A stretch of 64,000 nucleotides of DNA from Microtetraspora sp. NBRC 16547 (GCF_030268965.1 NZ_BSSE01000001.1:1-64000); one strand, 5' to 3'; counted from the stretch's first letter, positions 1-8,402 are shown. Program-made: numbers and translations. The notes: generated from the sequence alone by a model not told the origin.

Positions 1-150
1 CGTCGCGTCGCCCAGGGCGGCACCTCGCCGCGTTGTCGTCGTCGGCCGTAGGCTCCGCTACGACCTCCTCCTCCGCCTTGCGATGCACCACCCTGGACAC
101 CGCTCCTTCCGGGCAAACCTTGCCGGTCACGGCACTAGAACCCACGGTGA

Positions 151-2010
151 CTAGGGAGTCGGGGACACCACCAGCGCGCTGCCGCCGCCTCGGCGCGCCG
201 GCTCCGCCACGGCCTGCACCCTGCCGCGGCCGAGGAACTCCAGCCCCGTGGCGGCGCCGATCTCCGGCGTCGGCGTGAACGCGTGCCCGAGCGAGGTGAG
301 CGCCGGGCCGTACCGGTCGATGAAGGCGGGCTCGGCCTGCGTCGCGGCCGCGTTCCGCTGCGAGGCCCGGGGCGCGGCCAGCGCGTCCGGCAGGGACATC
401 CCGAGGTCGAACCGGTTGACGAGGATCTGCAGCACGGTCGTGATGATCGTCGCGCCGCCCGGGGAGCCGACCGCGAGCAACGGCCTGCCGTCCTTGAGGA
501 CGATCGTGGGGGCCATCGACGAGCGGGGCCGCTTTCCGGGAGCGGGCAGGTTGGGGTCCCCAGGAGCGGGGCCGAACGTGAAGTCGGTCAGCTGGTTGTT
601 GAGCAGGAACCCGCGACCGGGCACGACGATGCCGTTGCCGCCGGTCTGCTCGATCGTGATGTTGTACGCGACGACGTTCCCCCACTTGTCGGTCACGGCG
701 AGGTGCGTCGTCTCCGGCCCCTCGGGCTTCTCCTCCTGGGCGCCCTGCCCCTGAACAGCCTGAACACCCTTGTCCCGTAGATCATCGGAACCGTCCGGGA
801 CGCCGGTCGGGGACGCCGCCGGGCAGGGCGCGTATGTCCCGTCGGGTGAGCCGGGCGCCGCCGGGTTCGGCATGGCGGCTGGGCCGATGAGGCACGCCCG
901 CTCCTTGGCGAAACCCTCCGACAGCAGTTCGTCCAGCGGCACGCCCACGTACGCGGGGTCACCCACGAACGCGTTCCGGTCGGCGAAGGCCAGCCGTGAC
1001 GCCTCCAGGTACGCGTGCAGCGGTGCCTTCTCCGTCTCCCCGGTCGCGGACAGGATGCCGAGGGCCTCGCCGACGGTCGAGCCGCCCGAGGACGGGGGCG
1101 CCATGCCGTACACGTCGAGGCCCTTGACGGTGACGTGCGTCGGCGGCCGTTCGAGTGCCCGATAGGCGCGCAGGTCGGAGAGCTCCATCAGGCCGGGCCG
1201 GACCACCCGCGCCGCGCCCGGCGTGACCGGCGGGCGCTTCACCGTGGCGACGACCTCCGCTCCCAGCGCCCCGTCGTACAGCCAGGAGGGGCCGCGCCTG
1301 CCCAGCTCTCGGTACGTCGCGGCGAGGTCGTGGTTGCGGAAGACCGATCCGACGGCGGGCGGGGCGCCACCGGGCAGATACAGGCGGGAGGTGGAGGTGA
1401 AGTCCTTGAACCGGTCGGCGTTGTCCGCCGTCTGGTCGTGGAACGTCTGGTCGACGACGAAGCCGCGTTCCGCGACCTCGATCGCGGGCTGCAGCGCCTT
1501 GCGGAGCGGGAGCGTGCCGAACCGGCGTAACGCGAGATCCCACTGCGCGACGCTGCCGGGCACGCCGGCCGAGAGCCCGCTCGTCACCGCCTCGGCGAAC
1601 GGGATGCCCTCGAACGCCGTGGACGTCATCGCCCGCGGCGCGGTCTCCCTGCCGTCGATCGTGAACACGCCCTTTCGCCGGGCGTCGTAGTAGACGAGGA
1701 AGCCTCCGCCCGCGAGTCCCGCCGAGTAGGGCTCGGTCACGCCGAGGGTGGCCGCCGCCGCGACGGCCGCGTCGATCGCGTTGCCACCCTGCTTGAGGAT
1801 CTTCAGCGCCGCCCTGCTGGCGTCCAGGTCGACGGTCGCCACCGCGCCGCCGTAGCCCTCCGCGACCGGGACCTTCCCTCCCTGTGGGCTTATCTGTGGA
1901 GTTGTCTGTGGGGCCACCTGCGGTGTGGCGTGGGCGGGCGGGGCGACGAGACCGGTGACGAGGATGAGCGCGAGCGGCGCGAGAGCGCCACGGTGTCCCT
2001 TGATCCGCAT
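151..2010 (-). CDS. ggt: Gamma-glutamyltransferase (secreted)
   Basis: This 619-residue protein is a gamma-glutamyltranspeptidase, which cleaves and transfers the gamma-glutamyl group of glutathione-like substrates outside the membrane. The N-terminus has a signal peptide (MRIKGHRGALAPLALILVTG, ending at an AHA site). The autoprocessing nucleophile is the Thr of the ETTHLAVTDKWGN motif, near residue 435. The downstream RPRSSMAPT and VGSPGGATI segments are the usual substrate-binding parts of the small subunit. I start at the ATG at 2010 because GGAGG sits seven bases upstream; an in-frame start eight codons earlier has no ribosome site. Length is normal for the family. It stands alone, and no partner gene is visible. 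Confidence 0.93.
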   Translation of the reverse strand: MRIKGHRGALAPLALILVTGLVAPPAHATPQVAPQTTPQISPQGGKVPVAEGYGGAVATVDLDASRAALKILKQGGNAIDAAVAAAATLGVTEPYSAGLAGGGFLVYYDARRKGVFTIDGRETAPRAMTSTAFEGIPFAEAVTSGLSAGVPGSVAQWDLALRRFGTLPLRKALQPAIEVAERGFVVDQTFHDQTADNADRFKDFTSTSRLYLPGGAPPAVGSVFRNHDLAATYRELGRRGPSWLYDGALGAEVVATVKRPPVTPGAARVVRPGLMELSDLRAYRALERPPTHVTVKGLDVYGMAPPSSGGSTVGEALGILSATGETEKAPLHAYLEASRLAFADRNAFVGDPAYVGVPLDELLSEGFAKERACLIGPAAMPNPAAPGSPDGTYAPCPAASPTGVPDGSDDLRDKGVQAVQGQGAQEEKPEGPETTHLAVTDKWGNVVAYNITIEQTGGNGIVVPGRGFLLNNQLTDFTFGPAPGDPNLPAPGKRPRSSMAPTIVLKDGRPLLAVGSPGGATIITTVLQILVNRFDLGMSLPDALAAPRASQRNAAATQAEPAFIDRYGPALTSLGHAFTPTPEIGAATGLEFLGRGRVQAVAEPARRGGGSALVVSPTP

Positions 2011-2122
2011 GGGTGACCTCCGTAGATCACTCAAGCATGACTGAGCGGGTCAGAAACCGCTATGGGATGGCCGCATCCGGTCGGGACGAGCCCAACGCGG
2101 CCGCTCGACGGCGGACGGTATG

Positions 2123-2172
2123 TCACGGGGCCGGGCGTTACTCACGGGACCGGGCGTTACTCACGGGGCCGC
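2123..2172. repeat. 19-nt direct repeat, 2.6 copies
   Basis: The unit tcacggggccgggcgttac occurs at 2123-2141 and again at 2142-2160 with one change, and its first 12 bases recur at 2161-2172. The third copy supplies the stop codon of the FMN reductase on the minus strand. It therefore looks like a slippage duplication at a gene end rather than an operator. Confidence 0.7.
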
Positions 2173-2742
2173 GGGGGCCCGCAGGTTCTGGAGCGCCGGG
2201 GCGATCCTGGCGATCTCGGCGAGCATCGCGTCGGCGGCCTGGTTCATGACGTCGTTGGGCCGCACGCGCCCCTCCTCGTCCAGGAACTCCCGGACGAACG
2301 GGATGGTGACCGCCTCGACGACCGGCAGCATCTTCAGCCCGGAGACGACCTGCTTGAGCATCTGCACGGCCCGGGTGCCGGCGGACACGCCTCCATAGCT
2401 CACGAAGCCGACCGGCTTGAACTGCCACTCGCTGTGCAGGTAGTCCAGCGCGTTCTTCAGCACCGCGTTGAAGCTGTGGTTGTACTCCGGGGTGACGAGC
2501 ACGAACGCGTCGGCCCGCTCGACGGTCGCGCTCCACTCCTTGGTGTGCTGGTGGACGTACTGCCGGAGCCGCGGGTGGTGCGGCTCGTTCATGAACGGCA
2601 GGTCCACCTCGGCGAGGTCGACGATCTCGACGTCGAAGACGTCCTGGGCGACAGCGCGGTCACGGAACCACTCCGCCACCGGCAGGCCGACCCGGCCGGG
2701 TCGGGTGCTCGCCACGATGATCTGCAGAATCGGCCTGGCCAT
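2161..2742 (-). CDS. NADPH-dependent FMN reductase family protein
   Basis: A 193-residue flavodoxin-like NAD(P)H:FMN reductase (ArsH/SsuE/ChrR superfamily). It begins ARPILQIIVASTRPGRVG, the FMN-phosphate loop, and carries the typical TPEYNHSFNAVLKNALDYL flavin-contact motif around residues 77-95. The reading frame extends further upstream, but the ATG at 2742 is the start: it follows GGAGTGTT, and the family homology begins there. A remnant of an HxlR-family repressor lies directly upstream in divergent orientation. HxlR proteins commonly control adjacent reductases, so this gene has probably lost its own regulator. The physiological substrate cannot be read from sequence. Confidence 0.88.
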   Translation of the reverse strand: MARPILQIIVASTRPGRVGLPVAEWFRDRAVAQDVFDVEIVDLAEVDLPFMNEPHHPRLRQYVHQHTKEWSATVERADAFVLVTPEYNHSFNAVLKNALDYLHSEWQFKPVGFVSYGGVSAGTRAVQMLKQVVSGLKMLPVVEAVTIPFVREFLDEEGRVRPNDVMNQAADAMLAEIARIAPALQNLRAPAAP

Positions 2743-2754
2743 AACACTCCTTAA

Positions 2755-2949
2755 CGACGCACACAAAAATGCTTGAATTCTCAACATACCGTCGCCCCCG
2801 TCCACGTTGAGTCCCACCTCACCGCCAAGGGTCATGAGCTCGAACCCGCCATCGAGGCCCTGGTCGCCTGGTCCGGCAGGTGGATCACCCTGCCCGAGCC
2901 GGCGGCTACTCCCGGGGGTGTAGTGCCCGCTCCGGCGCCGGGCGGATGA
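2755..2949 (+). pseudogene. HxlR-family regulator, C-terminal remnant
   Basis: The plus strand reads VHVESHLTAKGHELEPAIEA, then LVAWSGRWITLPEP, to a TGA at 2947-2949. This is the wing and last helix of an HxlR/MarR-like winged-helix repressor (family pattern: LTxKGxELxPxIxALxxWGxRW). The frame is open only from 2755 and contains no DNA-binding helix, so the N-terminal two thirds are gone. It is divergent from the FMN reductase, the normal arrangement for this regulator class. I see the protein similarity directly; loss of function is inferred from the missing helix-turn-helix. Confidence 0.6.
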
Positions 2950-2980
2950 AGCGGTGGGCGGCACTGGCTAGCGTGCTGAT

Positions 2981-4135
2981 GTGCGAAACCGCTCCCGATG
3001 GCACCACCTGGCCCGATCCGTCCTTCCCGTGGTCGTGGCCCTCTTCCAGGTGCTCGGGCAGCACAGCGTGCAGCAATGGCAGGTCCACATGGAGAAGCTG
3101 GGCCGGATTCCGCTGGACTGGCGCGGGTACGCGCTGCTGCTCGTCGGCCCGGCCGCCATCGCGGTGCGCCACCGTTTCCCAGTCGGGGCCCTGGTGGCCA
3201 CGCTGGCGGCCACCTGGGCGTACCTGCTGCTGGACTTCTCCTACGGCCCGGTGTTCGTCAGCCCGGCGATCGTGCTGTTCTGGGCGATCGTCGCCGGGCA
3301 CCGCCTGGCCGCCTGGGTGGCCGGCGGCGCCACGTTCCTGTTCTTCGTCGCGTACTCCACCTGGCTCATCCCCGAGCCCCAGGACTGGTTCCACCACTCC
3401 GCGATCGCGGCGTTCCTGCTGCTCACCCTCACGGTCGCGGAGTTCTACCGGGCCCGGCGCGGGCGGCTGATCGAGCACGAGCGGGTGGCCGCCGAGGAGT
3501 CCAGGCGCCAGGCCAGCGAGGAACGGCTCAGCATGGCCCAGGAACTGCACGACGTCCTCGCGCACAACATCTCGCTGATCCACGTCCAGGCGTCCACGGC
3601 GCTGCACCTGATCGACGACCACCCCGAGCAGGCCCGTACGGCCCTCGCCACGATCAAGCAGGCGTCCAAGGACGTGCTGACGGAGATGCGCGGCGTGCTC
3701 AGCGTCCTGCGGGACGACGCGCCACGCTCCCCCACCGCGGGGATGGACCGGCTGGACGAGCTGGTCGAGCGCAGCGGCCTGCGGGTGAAGGTCACGATCG
3801 ACGGCGACGTCAGGCCCGTCCCGGCCGGCGTGAACCGGGCCGGATACCGGATCGTCCAGGAGTCCCTCACCAACATCACCCGGCACGCCCCCGGCTCCCG
3901 GGTGACCCTCCGGATCTCGTACGGCCCCCGCGAGCTGGCCCTGCTCGTCGAGGACGACGGCGCGGGCGCGGCGAAGCCCGTAGCCGGCCTCGGCGGCGGC
4001 AACGGCATTCCGGGCATGCGCGAGCGGGCCGCCGCGCTGGGCGGCTCCCTCTCGGCCGGACCGCGACCCGACGGCGGCTTCCGCGTCTCCGCCACCCTTC
4101 CCCTGCCCGCGCCACCCGACGAGGAGCCCAAATGA
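2981..4135 (+). CDS. Two-component sensor histidine kinase, NarL/DesK class
   Basis: A 384-residue membrane kinase. Several hydrophobic segments occupy roughly residues 8-150, followed by a short linker helix and a HisKA_3 dimerisation domain whose H-box (AQELHDVLAHN) places the phospho-accepting His at residue 190. A HATPase_c domain follows, with N-box NITRHA and G-box GLGGGNGIPGMRERA near the end. The GTG start has no ribosome site but lies seven bases after TAGCGT, a -10-like hexamer, so leaderless transcription is plausible. The stop overlaps the start of the response regulator by ATGA, giving a co-translated pair. The stimulus is unknown and no transporter genes adjoin it. Confidence 0.92.
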   Translation: MRNRSRWHHLARSVLPVVVALFQVLGQHSVQQWQVHMEKLGRIPLDWRGYALLLVGPAAIAVRHRFPVGALVATLAATWAYLLLDFSYGPVFVSPAIVLFWAIVAGHRLAAWVAGGATFLFFVAYSTWLIPEPQDWFHHSAIAAFLLLTLTVAEFYRARRGRLIEHERVAAEESRRQASEERLSMAQELHDVLAHNISLIHVQASTALHLIDDHPEQARTALATIKQASKDVLTEMRGVLSVLRDDAPRSPTAGMDRLDELVERSGLRVKVTIDGDVRPVPAGVNRAGYRIVQESLTNITRHAPGSRVTLRISYGPRELALLVEDDGAGAAKPVAGLGGGNGIPGMRERAAALGGSLSAGPRPDGGFRVSATLPLPAPPDEEPK

Positions 4136-4794
4136 TCACAATCGTGCTGGCCGACGACCAGGCGCTGGTCCGGGCCGGGTTCCGCGCCCTGCTCGACGCC
4201 CAGGACGGCATGACCGTGGTGGGCGAGGCCGGCGACGGCGCGGAGGCCGTACAGCTGGCGCGGGAGCTCCATCCCGACGTGGTGCTGATGGACATCCGGA
4301 TGCCCGGCATGGACGGCCTGACCGCCACGAGGACGATCGGCGCCGACGCCTCACTCGACGCCACCCGGATCATCATGCTGACGACGTTCGAGCTGGACGA
4401 GTACGTATTCGAGGCGCTGCGGAACGGCGCGAGCGGCTTCCTGGTCAAGGACACCGAGCCCGCCGAGCTCATCCAGGCCGTCCGGGTGGTCGCGTCGGGA
4501 GACGCGCTGCTGTCGCCGAGCGTGACCCGCCGCCTCATCGCCGAGTACGCCGCCAGGGCGAAGTCGCCGGGGGCGGCGCGGGAGCTGGACGTGCTGACGG
4601 ACCGGGAACGCGAGGTCCTCGGCCTGGTCGGCACCGGCATGACCAACGACGAGATCGCGGCCAAGCTGTTCATGTCGCCGGCGACCGCCAAGACCCACGT
4701 CAGCCGCACCATGATGAAGCTCCGCGCCCGCGACCGCGCCCAGCTCGTCGTGATCGCGTACGAGTCCGGACTGGTCCGGCCGGGCTGGCTCTGA
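4132..4794 (+). CDS. LuxR/NarL-family response regulator
   Basis: A 220-residue regulator. The receiver domain occupies residues 1-120, with acidic DD near residue 9, phospho-acceptor Asp54 in VVLMDIRMPGMDG, and the conserved Lys in FLVKDTEP. A LuxR-type helix-turn-helix occupies about 153-215 (LTDREREVLGLVGTGMTNDE, then SPATAKTHVSRTMMKL). The ATG overlaps the kinase stop, so it is the cognate partner. A damaged second regulator of the same class lies 740 bases downstream on the other strand. The target promoters are not evident. Confidence 0.95.
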   Translation: MITIVLADDQALVRAGFRALLDAQDGMTVVGEAGDGAEAVQLARELHPDVVLMDIRMPGMDGLTATRTIGADASLDATRIIMLTTFELDEYVFEALRNGASGFLVKDTEPAELIQAVRVVASGDALLSPSVTRRLIAEYAARAKSPGAARELDVLTDREREVLGLVGTGMTNDEIAAKLFMSPATAKTHVSRTMMKLRARDRAQLVVIAYESGLVRPGWL

Positions 4795-4928
4795 AACCCG
4801 GCGACATCGATCCGGCGACATTGACCAAGTCAACCCGGATTCACTACCTCGGGTGACCGCGCGCACTCGGAAATGGCCGTACTGTCCTGTGACTAGTTAA
4901 TGATCGGTTAAGTCACGGAGAACGACAC

Positions 4929-5576
4929 ATGAACAACCAGCTCGACGACATCCCCGACATCAGCGTGGAGTGGTACCGGGACATCGTCGACTTCGCCGGG
5001 AGGACTCCGCACTGGTTCCAGCAACTGGTCGACGTCGGCACGGACGCGGTGCTCCTCGTCTTCGCCGCGCTCTTCCTGGGCGCGTGGTGGCGGGCCAGGC
5101 GGCGGGACGACCGCACGATGGCTTTCGCGCTGCTCGCGCCCGTGGCGATGGTGACGGCCTACCTGGTCAGCGAGGTGATCAAGACCTTCATCCAGGAGGA
5201 CCGGCCCTGCCGGCTCGTGTCCGGTGTCGTCACCATCGCCCAGTGCCCTCCTCTCGGGGACTGGTCGCTGCCGAGCAACCACTCGACGCTCGTCGCCGCG
5301 GCCGCGGCCGCCCTGGTCGTCGCCTGGCGGCGCACCATGCCCTACGTGACGATCCTCGCCGTGCTCGGCGCGTTCTCCCGGGTCTTCGTCGGCGTCCACT
5401 TCCCGCACGACGTCCTCGCGGGCGTCCTGCTGGGCGCGATCGCCGCTCCCCTGATCATGCTGGTCCTGGCGGTGCCGGTGACGTCCCTGGCCGGATGGGC
5501 CCGGAGCACGGCCGCCCTGCGCGTCCTGCTCACCGACGCGCGGACGAGTCGGTCAGTCCCGGCTCATCGGCGATGA
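4929..5576 (+). CDS. PAP2-family membrane phosphatase
   Basis: A 215-residue polytopic protein with the three lipid-phosphatase motifs in order: KTFIQEDRP (K-x6-RP, residues 85-93), PSNHS (around 115) and SRVFVGVHFPHD (around 151-162). These are the catalytic Arg/His set of undecaprenyl-pyrophosphate or phosphatidate phosphatases. It probably recycles an isoprenoid or lipid phosphate at the outer membrane face; substrate choice is inference. The ATG follows CACGGAGAACGACAC. Its last 47 bases overlap a decayed response-regulator fragment on the opposite strand. Confidence 0.88.
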   Translation: MNNQLDDIPDISVEWYRDIVDFAGRTPHWFQQLVDVGTDAVLLVFAALFLGAWWRARRRDDRTMAFALLAPVAMVTAYLVSEVIKTFIQEDRPCRLVSGVVTIAQCPPLGDWSLPSNHSTLVAAAAAALVVAWRRTMPYVTILAVLGAFSRVFVGVHFPHDVLAGVLLGAIAAPLIMLVLAVPVTSLAGWARSTAALRVLLTDARTSRSVPAHRR

Positions 5577-5709
5577 GCGCCGCCTCCGTACGGTCACGCG
5601 CCCCCAACCGGCCCAGGATTGTGCTCATGTACGTCTTGACGCTGCCCTCGGCGGTCGCGGCCGGGCCGTCGAGCTCGGGCATCCGGATGTCGACCTGCGC
5701 GGCAACGGA
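5530..5709 (-). pseudogene. LuxR response regulator with internal deletion
   Basis: On the minus strand a 60-codon frame, bounded upstream by TAG, reads AQVDIRMPELDGPAA and runs straight into AEGSVKTYMSTILGRLGARD, then RTEAALIADEPGLTD. The first piece is the receiver phosphorylation loop. The second is the recognition helix and C-terminal helix of a NarL-type domain. About 110-120 residues normally separate them, so the gene has lost both its N-terminus and its middle. The 3' end lies inside the convergent PAP2 gene. Confidence 0.7.
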
Positions 5710-5934
5710 CTATCCACCCAAACCACACCCCGCGCGCCCCTGCCCGTGAGCGCCTCGATCCGCTCGCGGGCCGCCGCTGCCCGGACCACCCGGTCACCGG
5801 CACCCGTTGTTTCGCTACTTTCGGTTGACATCCCGCCACCGATCCGTGACCCTTGTATCGAGCCGGTCCCAACGGGACACGGAAGACGTGGAGCCGGGAA
5901 CCCCCGCACAGCCGGGAGCCCGGCTCGGCGCGTT
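5710..5934. other. Spacer with no assignable gene
   Basis: Between the regulator remnant and the DUF3800-like gene I find no supported gene. A minus-strand frame from an ATG near 5830 gives about 43 plausible residues (MSTESSETTGAGDRVVRAAA and onwards), then turns into arginine/serine-rich noise over the remnant. It has no good ribosome site and resembles nothing I recognise. Confidence 0.5.
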
Positions 5935-6561
5935 TCAGCGGCCTTTTCGCTTCTCGTACGCGACATCGACGAGCGTCGTGTGCGTCTCGTACCAGCTCGA
6001 CCAGTTGCTCTTCTCCTCCACGAAGGCACGCCGCCAAGCCGCCGCGCATGCGTCGGCCACCCACAGCAGTGGATCCGCGGACGGCGGCGCCTGATGTACG
6101 GCGACGTCCGTAAGGTGACCGGCAGACCGCAGGTGCGCGATCGTCCGCATATCGGCCGCGCGGAGGGCGGCATCCTCCCGCTGCTCGATGGTGATCTGCT
6201 CGGCTCCCGCCTTGACCAACCACGGCAGTAGGTCGTCGAGAACGAGTCGGCGGACGTGCTCGCGCTCCTTGGGATCCCGATATCCGGTACAACATCCCAG
6301 CCAAAAGGTGACTCCGCGCAACATCCCAAGGGTCGCCACGATCCGCGCCTTGCGCTGCTTGTCCTTGATCCTGGACACGTGCAATCTGCCGAACCCATGC
6401 TTGGGGTCGATGTCCTCAGGTTGAACCAGCGATCGAAGGAAGGCCCTCAGCAGGTTCGCCTCAGCGTTTTCCACCACGGCCGCCGCGACAACATAGATGC
6501 CCTGTCTGCTTTGCGCCGGTTCCACATCGGCCTCGTCGAGGAAGGCGGCAAGGCGACTCAT
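5935..6561 (-). CDS. DUF3800-like hypothetical protein
   Basis: A 208-residue soluble protein. It opens with a hydrophobic strand ending in acidic residues (AAFLDEAD), then VYYVA-like and LRAFLR segments, and a conserved tail (PLLWVADACAAAWRRAF). The layout recalls DUF3800, an RNase H-like fold with an F-x-DES N-terminal motif found in many actinobacterial and defence-associated loci. Here DES is replaced by DEAD, so the match is partial. It stands alone between two decayed genes. A catalytic role on nucleic acid would be speculation. Confidence 0.55.
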   Translation of the reverse strand: MSRLAAFLDEADVEPAQSRQGIYVVAAAVVENAEANLLRAFLRSLVQPEDIDPKHGFGRLHVSRIKDKQRKARIVATLGMLRGVTFWLGCCTGYRDPKEREHVRRLVLDDLLPWLVKAGAEQITIEQREDAALRAADMRTIAHLRSAGHLTDVAVHQAPPSADPLLWVADACAAAWRRAFVEEKSNWSSWYETHTTLVDVAYEKRKGR

Positions 6562-6737
6562 CGTGCTCCTTTGGGAATGGGGAGCACCAGCCTAGAGCTG
6601 CACGAAGTCACACATGGTCAGATTGCGTAACTCTGTGCGACAAGACGCACGGCTGCGGGAGTACTGCGAGGAGCGGGGGGAAACGCCACCGGAACGGTAG
6701 GCGGCGACTCTCCGCGCCGGGATGCAGCCGCGGCGCC
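6562..6737. other. Spacer without a gene
   Basis: No frame here has coding character. It lies between the start of the DUF3800-like gene and an SDR fragment and probably holds the promoter of the former, but no clear hexamers stand out. Confidence 0.4.
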
Positions 6738-6851
6738 ATCCTCGGCACGCCGGACGACGTGGCGAACGCGATGCCGTTCCTCGCCTCGGACGCGTCGCCC
6801 TGGCCCACCAAGGGGACGATCGACGTCGCGGGCGATCGGGTGATGTCCTGA
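6738..6851 (+). pseudogene. Short-chain dehydrogenase, C-terminal fragment
   Basis: The plus strand reads ILGTPDDVANAMPFLASDAS followed by PWPTKGTIDVAGDRVMS and a TGA. This is the end of a classical SDR (family pattern: GTPEDVAxAVxFLASDxAxxxTGxxxxVDGG). No Rossmann motif or catalytic Tyr-Lys segment occurs upstream, so only the last 37 codons survive. It ends 80 bases before the small Cys-rich gene. Confidence 0.65.
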
Positions 6852-6931
6852 CGAAGCCACCCAACTGTTACTGGTCGTCTCCGGACTGCGACGTTACGTT
6901 GCGCGTGAGGGCCCGCCCAAAGGAGGACACT

Positions 6932-7132
6932 GTGCGGTCAATAGCGCGTTTCTGCGGTAGCTGCAACTGCGGCTGTCCGGAGCTCTTCGTCGACTCGTCC
7001 GCTCCGCTGGACCGTCAGGTCGTCATCACCGACGACTTCGGACAGCGGGTGGAGATGAGCCTCGACCAGTTCGGCTCGATCGTCGAGGCCGCGAAGAACG
7101 GCAGCCTGGACGACCTGGCTCTCGTCACCTGA
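6932..7132 (+). CDS. Small Cys-rich protein (CxxCxCxCP)
   Basis: A 66-residue protein from the GTG at 6932, which follows an excellent AAAGGAGGACACT ribosome site; the longer frame upstream is unsupported. Residues 8-15 carry CGSCNCGCP, four cysteines in eight residues, followed by an ordinary soluble tail (LFVDSSAPLDRQVVITDDFG). I do not recognise a characterised family. The Cys cluster could bind a soft metal or an iron-sulfur centre. It ends two bases before a transporter with a cupredoxin domain and a His-rich loop, so a copper-related role is a reasonable guess but not shown. Confidence 0.75.
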   Translation: MRSIARFCGSCNCGCPELFVDSSAPLDRQVVITDDFGQRVEMSLDQFGSIVEAAKNGSLDDLALVT

Positions 7133-7134
7133 AC

Positions 7135-8325
7135 GTGGGCCCGGCCGCCCTCTTCGCCGGCGGGTTCGCCGCGGGGCTCGCGGCAGGCACCGCCTCGTGC
7201 ACGGCGGTCCAGGGGGGCCTGCTCATCGGCCTGACCAGGTCCTCCCGACTACCCGCGCGTCCTGGACCGGAGCCCACTCGCCCGGAGCCCACTCGCCCGG
7301 AGCTCGGACCCGAGGACCGCGGAGGCATCGGGCTCGCGGCCAGGACCGCGACCCCGGCGACGGCGACGACAACGGCGACGACAACGACAGCGAGCGACGC
7401 GATGGCGGTGGGGGCGTTCCTCACCGGCAGACTCGCCTCTCACGCGCTCGCCGGCGCGCTGCTCGGCCTGGCGGGCTCAGCCGTACAGCTCGGGCCGTCC
7501 GTGCGGGCGGTGCTGCTCGTGGGCGCCGGGCTCGTGGTCATGGTCTTCGCCGTCCGACTCATCCGGCGCCGCGAACCCCCCGGCTGCGCTCCGGGCCGGC
7601 ACGACCACACCAACCACACCGGCCGGCACGACCACACCGGCCGGCATCTTGCCGCGTCAGCCCTGGAACCGCCGGGCCGGATGGCCAGGTCGCCGATACG
7701 GCGGGGCCTGTGGCTGGGCGCGGCCACGGTGCTCATCCCCTGCGGCGTGACGATCAGCATGGAGGTCGCGGCCGTTTCCACCGGGTCGGCACTTGCCGGG
7801 ACGGCGGTGATGGCCGGGTTCGTGCTGGGCACGGCACCGGCCTTCGCGGCGCTCGGGCTGCTGCTGCGCCGGCTCTCCTCGACCCGGCTGGCCGCCCTGG
7901 CCGGGGTGGCGGCGCTGGCCGCCGGACTTTTCACGGTGTCGTCGGGACTCCGGCTGGGCGGCTGGATGCCCGAGATCGGGCTGCCCGGCTTCGGTGTCGC
8001 CGCCCGGGCCAGCGCCCGGGCGAGCACCGCCGCGCCGATCGCGTCGGCCGGGCCCGGCGGTGTCCAGCGGATCACGATCTGGGCGACCGAACGCGGCTTC
8101 CGGCCCGGAATCGTCACGGCCCGGGCCGGCCTTCCCTTGGAGATCGCCTTCCGCACCGACGGCAACGGCGGCTGCACCCGTACCGTCACGGTGGACGGCC
8201 ACGACGTCGTGTTGCCCGTGACCGGCCAGGAGGTCGTACGGCTGCGGTCGCGACCACCGGGCGACCTCCGCTACGCGTGCGGCATGGGGATGTACACCGG
8301 GTTCATCCGGTTCGTGGCTCCGTGA
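7135..8325 (+). CDS. DsbD/TauE-like membrane protein with cupredoxin domain
   Basis: A 396-residue membrane protein. Hydrophobic segments resemble the cytochrome-c-biogenesis/UreH-like transmembrane domain (GGFAAGLAAGTASCTAVQGG near the start, and GAATVLIPCGVTISMEVAAV midway, both with the small-residue-plus-Cys signature). A cytoplasmic loop at about residues 155-170 is His-rich (HDHTNHTGRHDHTGRH). The last ~95 residues form a cupredoxin-like domain ending RYACGMGMYTGFIRF, with a Cys and two Met. Such fusions occur in metal export or copper-handling loci. The GTG is two bases after the preceding stop, implying translational coupling. Substrate is inference. Confidence 0.78.
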   Translation: MGPAALFAGGFAAGLAAGTASCTAVQGGLLIGLTRSSRLPARPGPEPTRPEPTRPELGPEDRGGIGLAARTATPATATTTATTTTASDAMAVGAFLTGRLASHALAGALLGLAGSAVQLGPSVRAVLLVGAGLVVMVFAVRLIRRREPPGCAPGRHDHTNHTGRHDHTGRHLAASALEPPGRMARSPIRRGLWLGAATVLIPCGVTISMEVAAVSTGSALAGTAVMAGFVLGTAPAFAALGLLLRRLSSTRLAALAGVAALAAGLFTVSSGLRLGGWMPEIGLPGFGVAARASARASTAAPIASAGPGGVQRITIWATERGFRPGIVTARAGLPLEIAFRTDGNGGCTRTVTVDGHDVVLPVTGQEVVRLRSRPPGDLRYACGMGMYTGFIRFVAP

Positions 8326-8402
8326 CCCGGCGCGGTGCCACCTCTCGGTGACACCACGCGATGTCCGAGTCGCTGACGGGAGTCGGAAACGGGGAGGACA
8401 GG

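Noticed and set aside
1-150. Plus-strand frame at the left edge (33-278)
   Set aside because: It is mostly antisense to the end of ggt and has no ribosome site; bases 1-150 show nothing I can assign.
4821-4833. TTGACCAAGTCAA palindrome after the response regulator
   Set aside because: A five-base stem with a three-base loop is too weak for a terminator, and no partner site supports an operator.
5625-5830. Possible small minus-strand gene starting MSTESSETTGAGDRVV
   Set aside because: Only the first ~43 codons look natural, there is no good ribosome site, and the rest overlaps the response-regulator relic out of frame.
7262-7305. Short direct repeat cggagcccactcgcc
   Set aside because: It encodes part of a hydrophilic Pro/Thr/Glu loop of the transporter; a coding low-complexity repeat rather than a regulatory element.
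7598-7650. Repeat of cacgaccacaccggccgg type, considered as CRISPR-like
   Set aside because: The units are 18-24 bases, adjacent, without spacers, and encode the His-rich loop; no cas genes are near.
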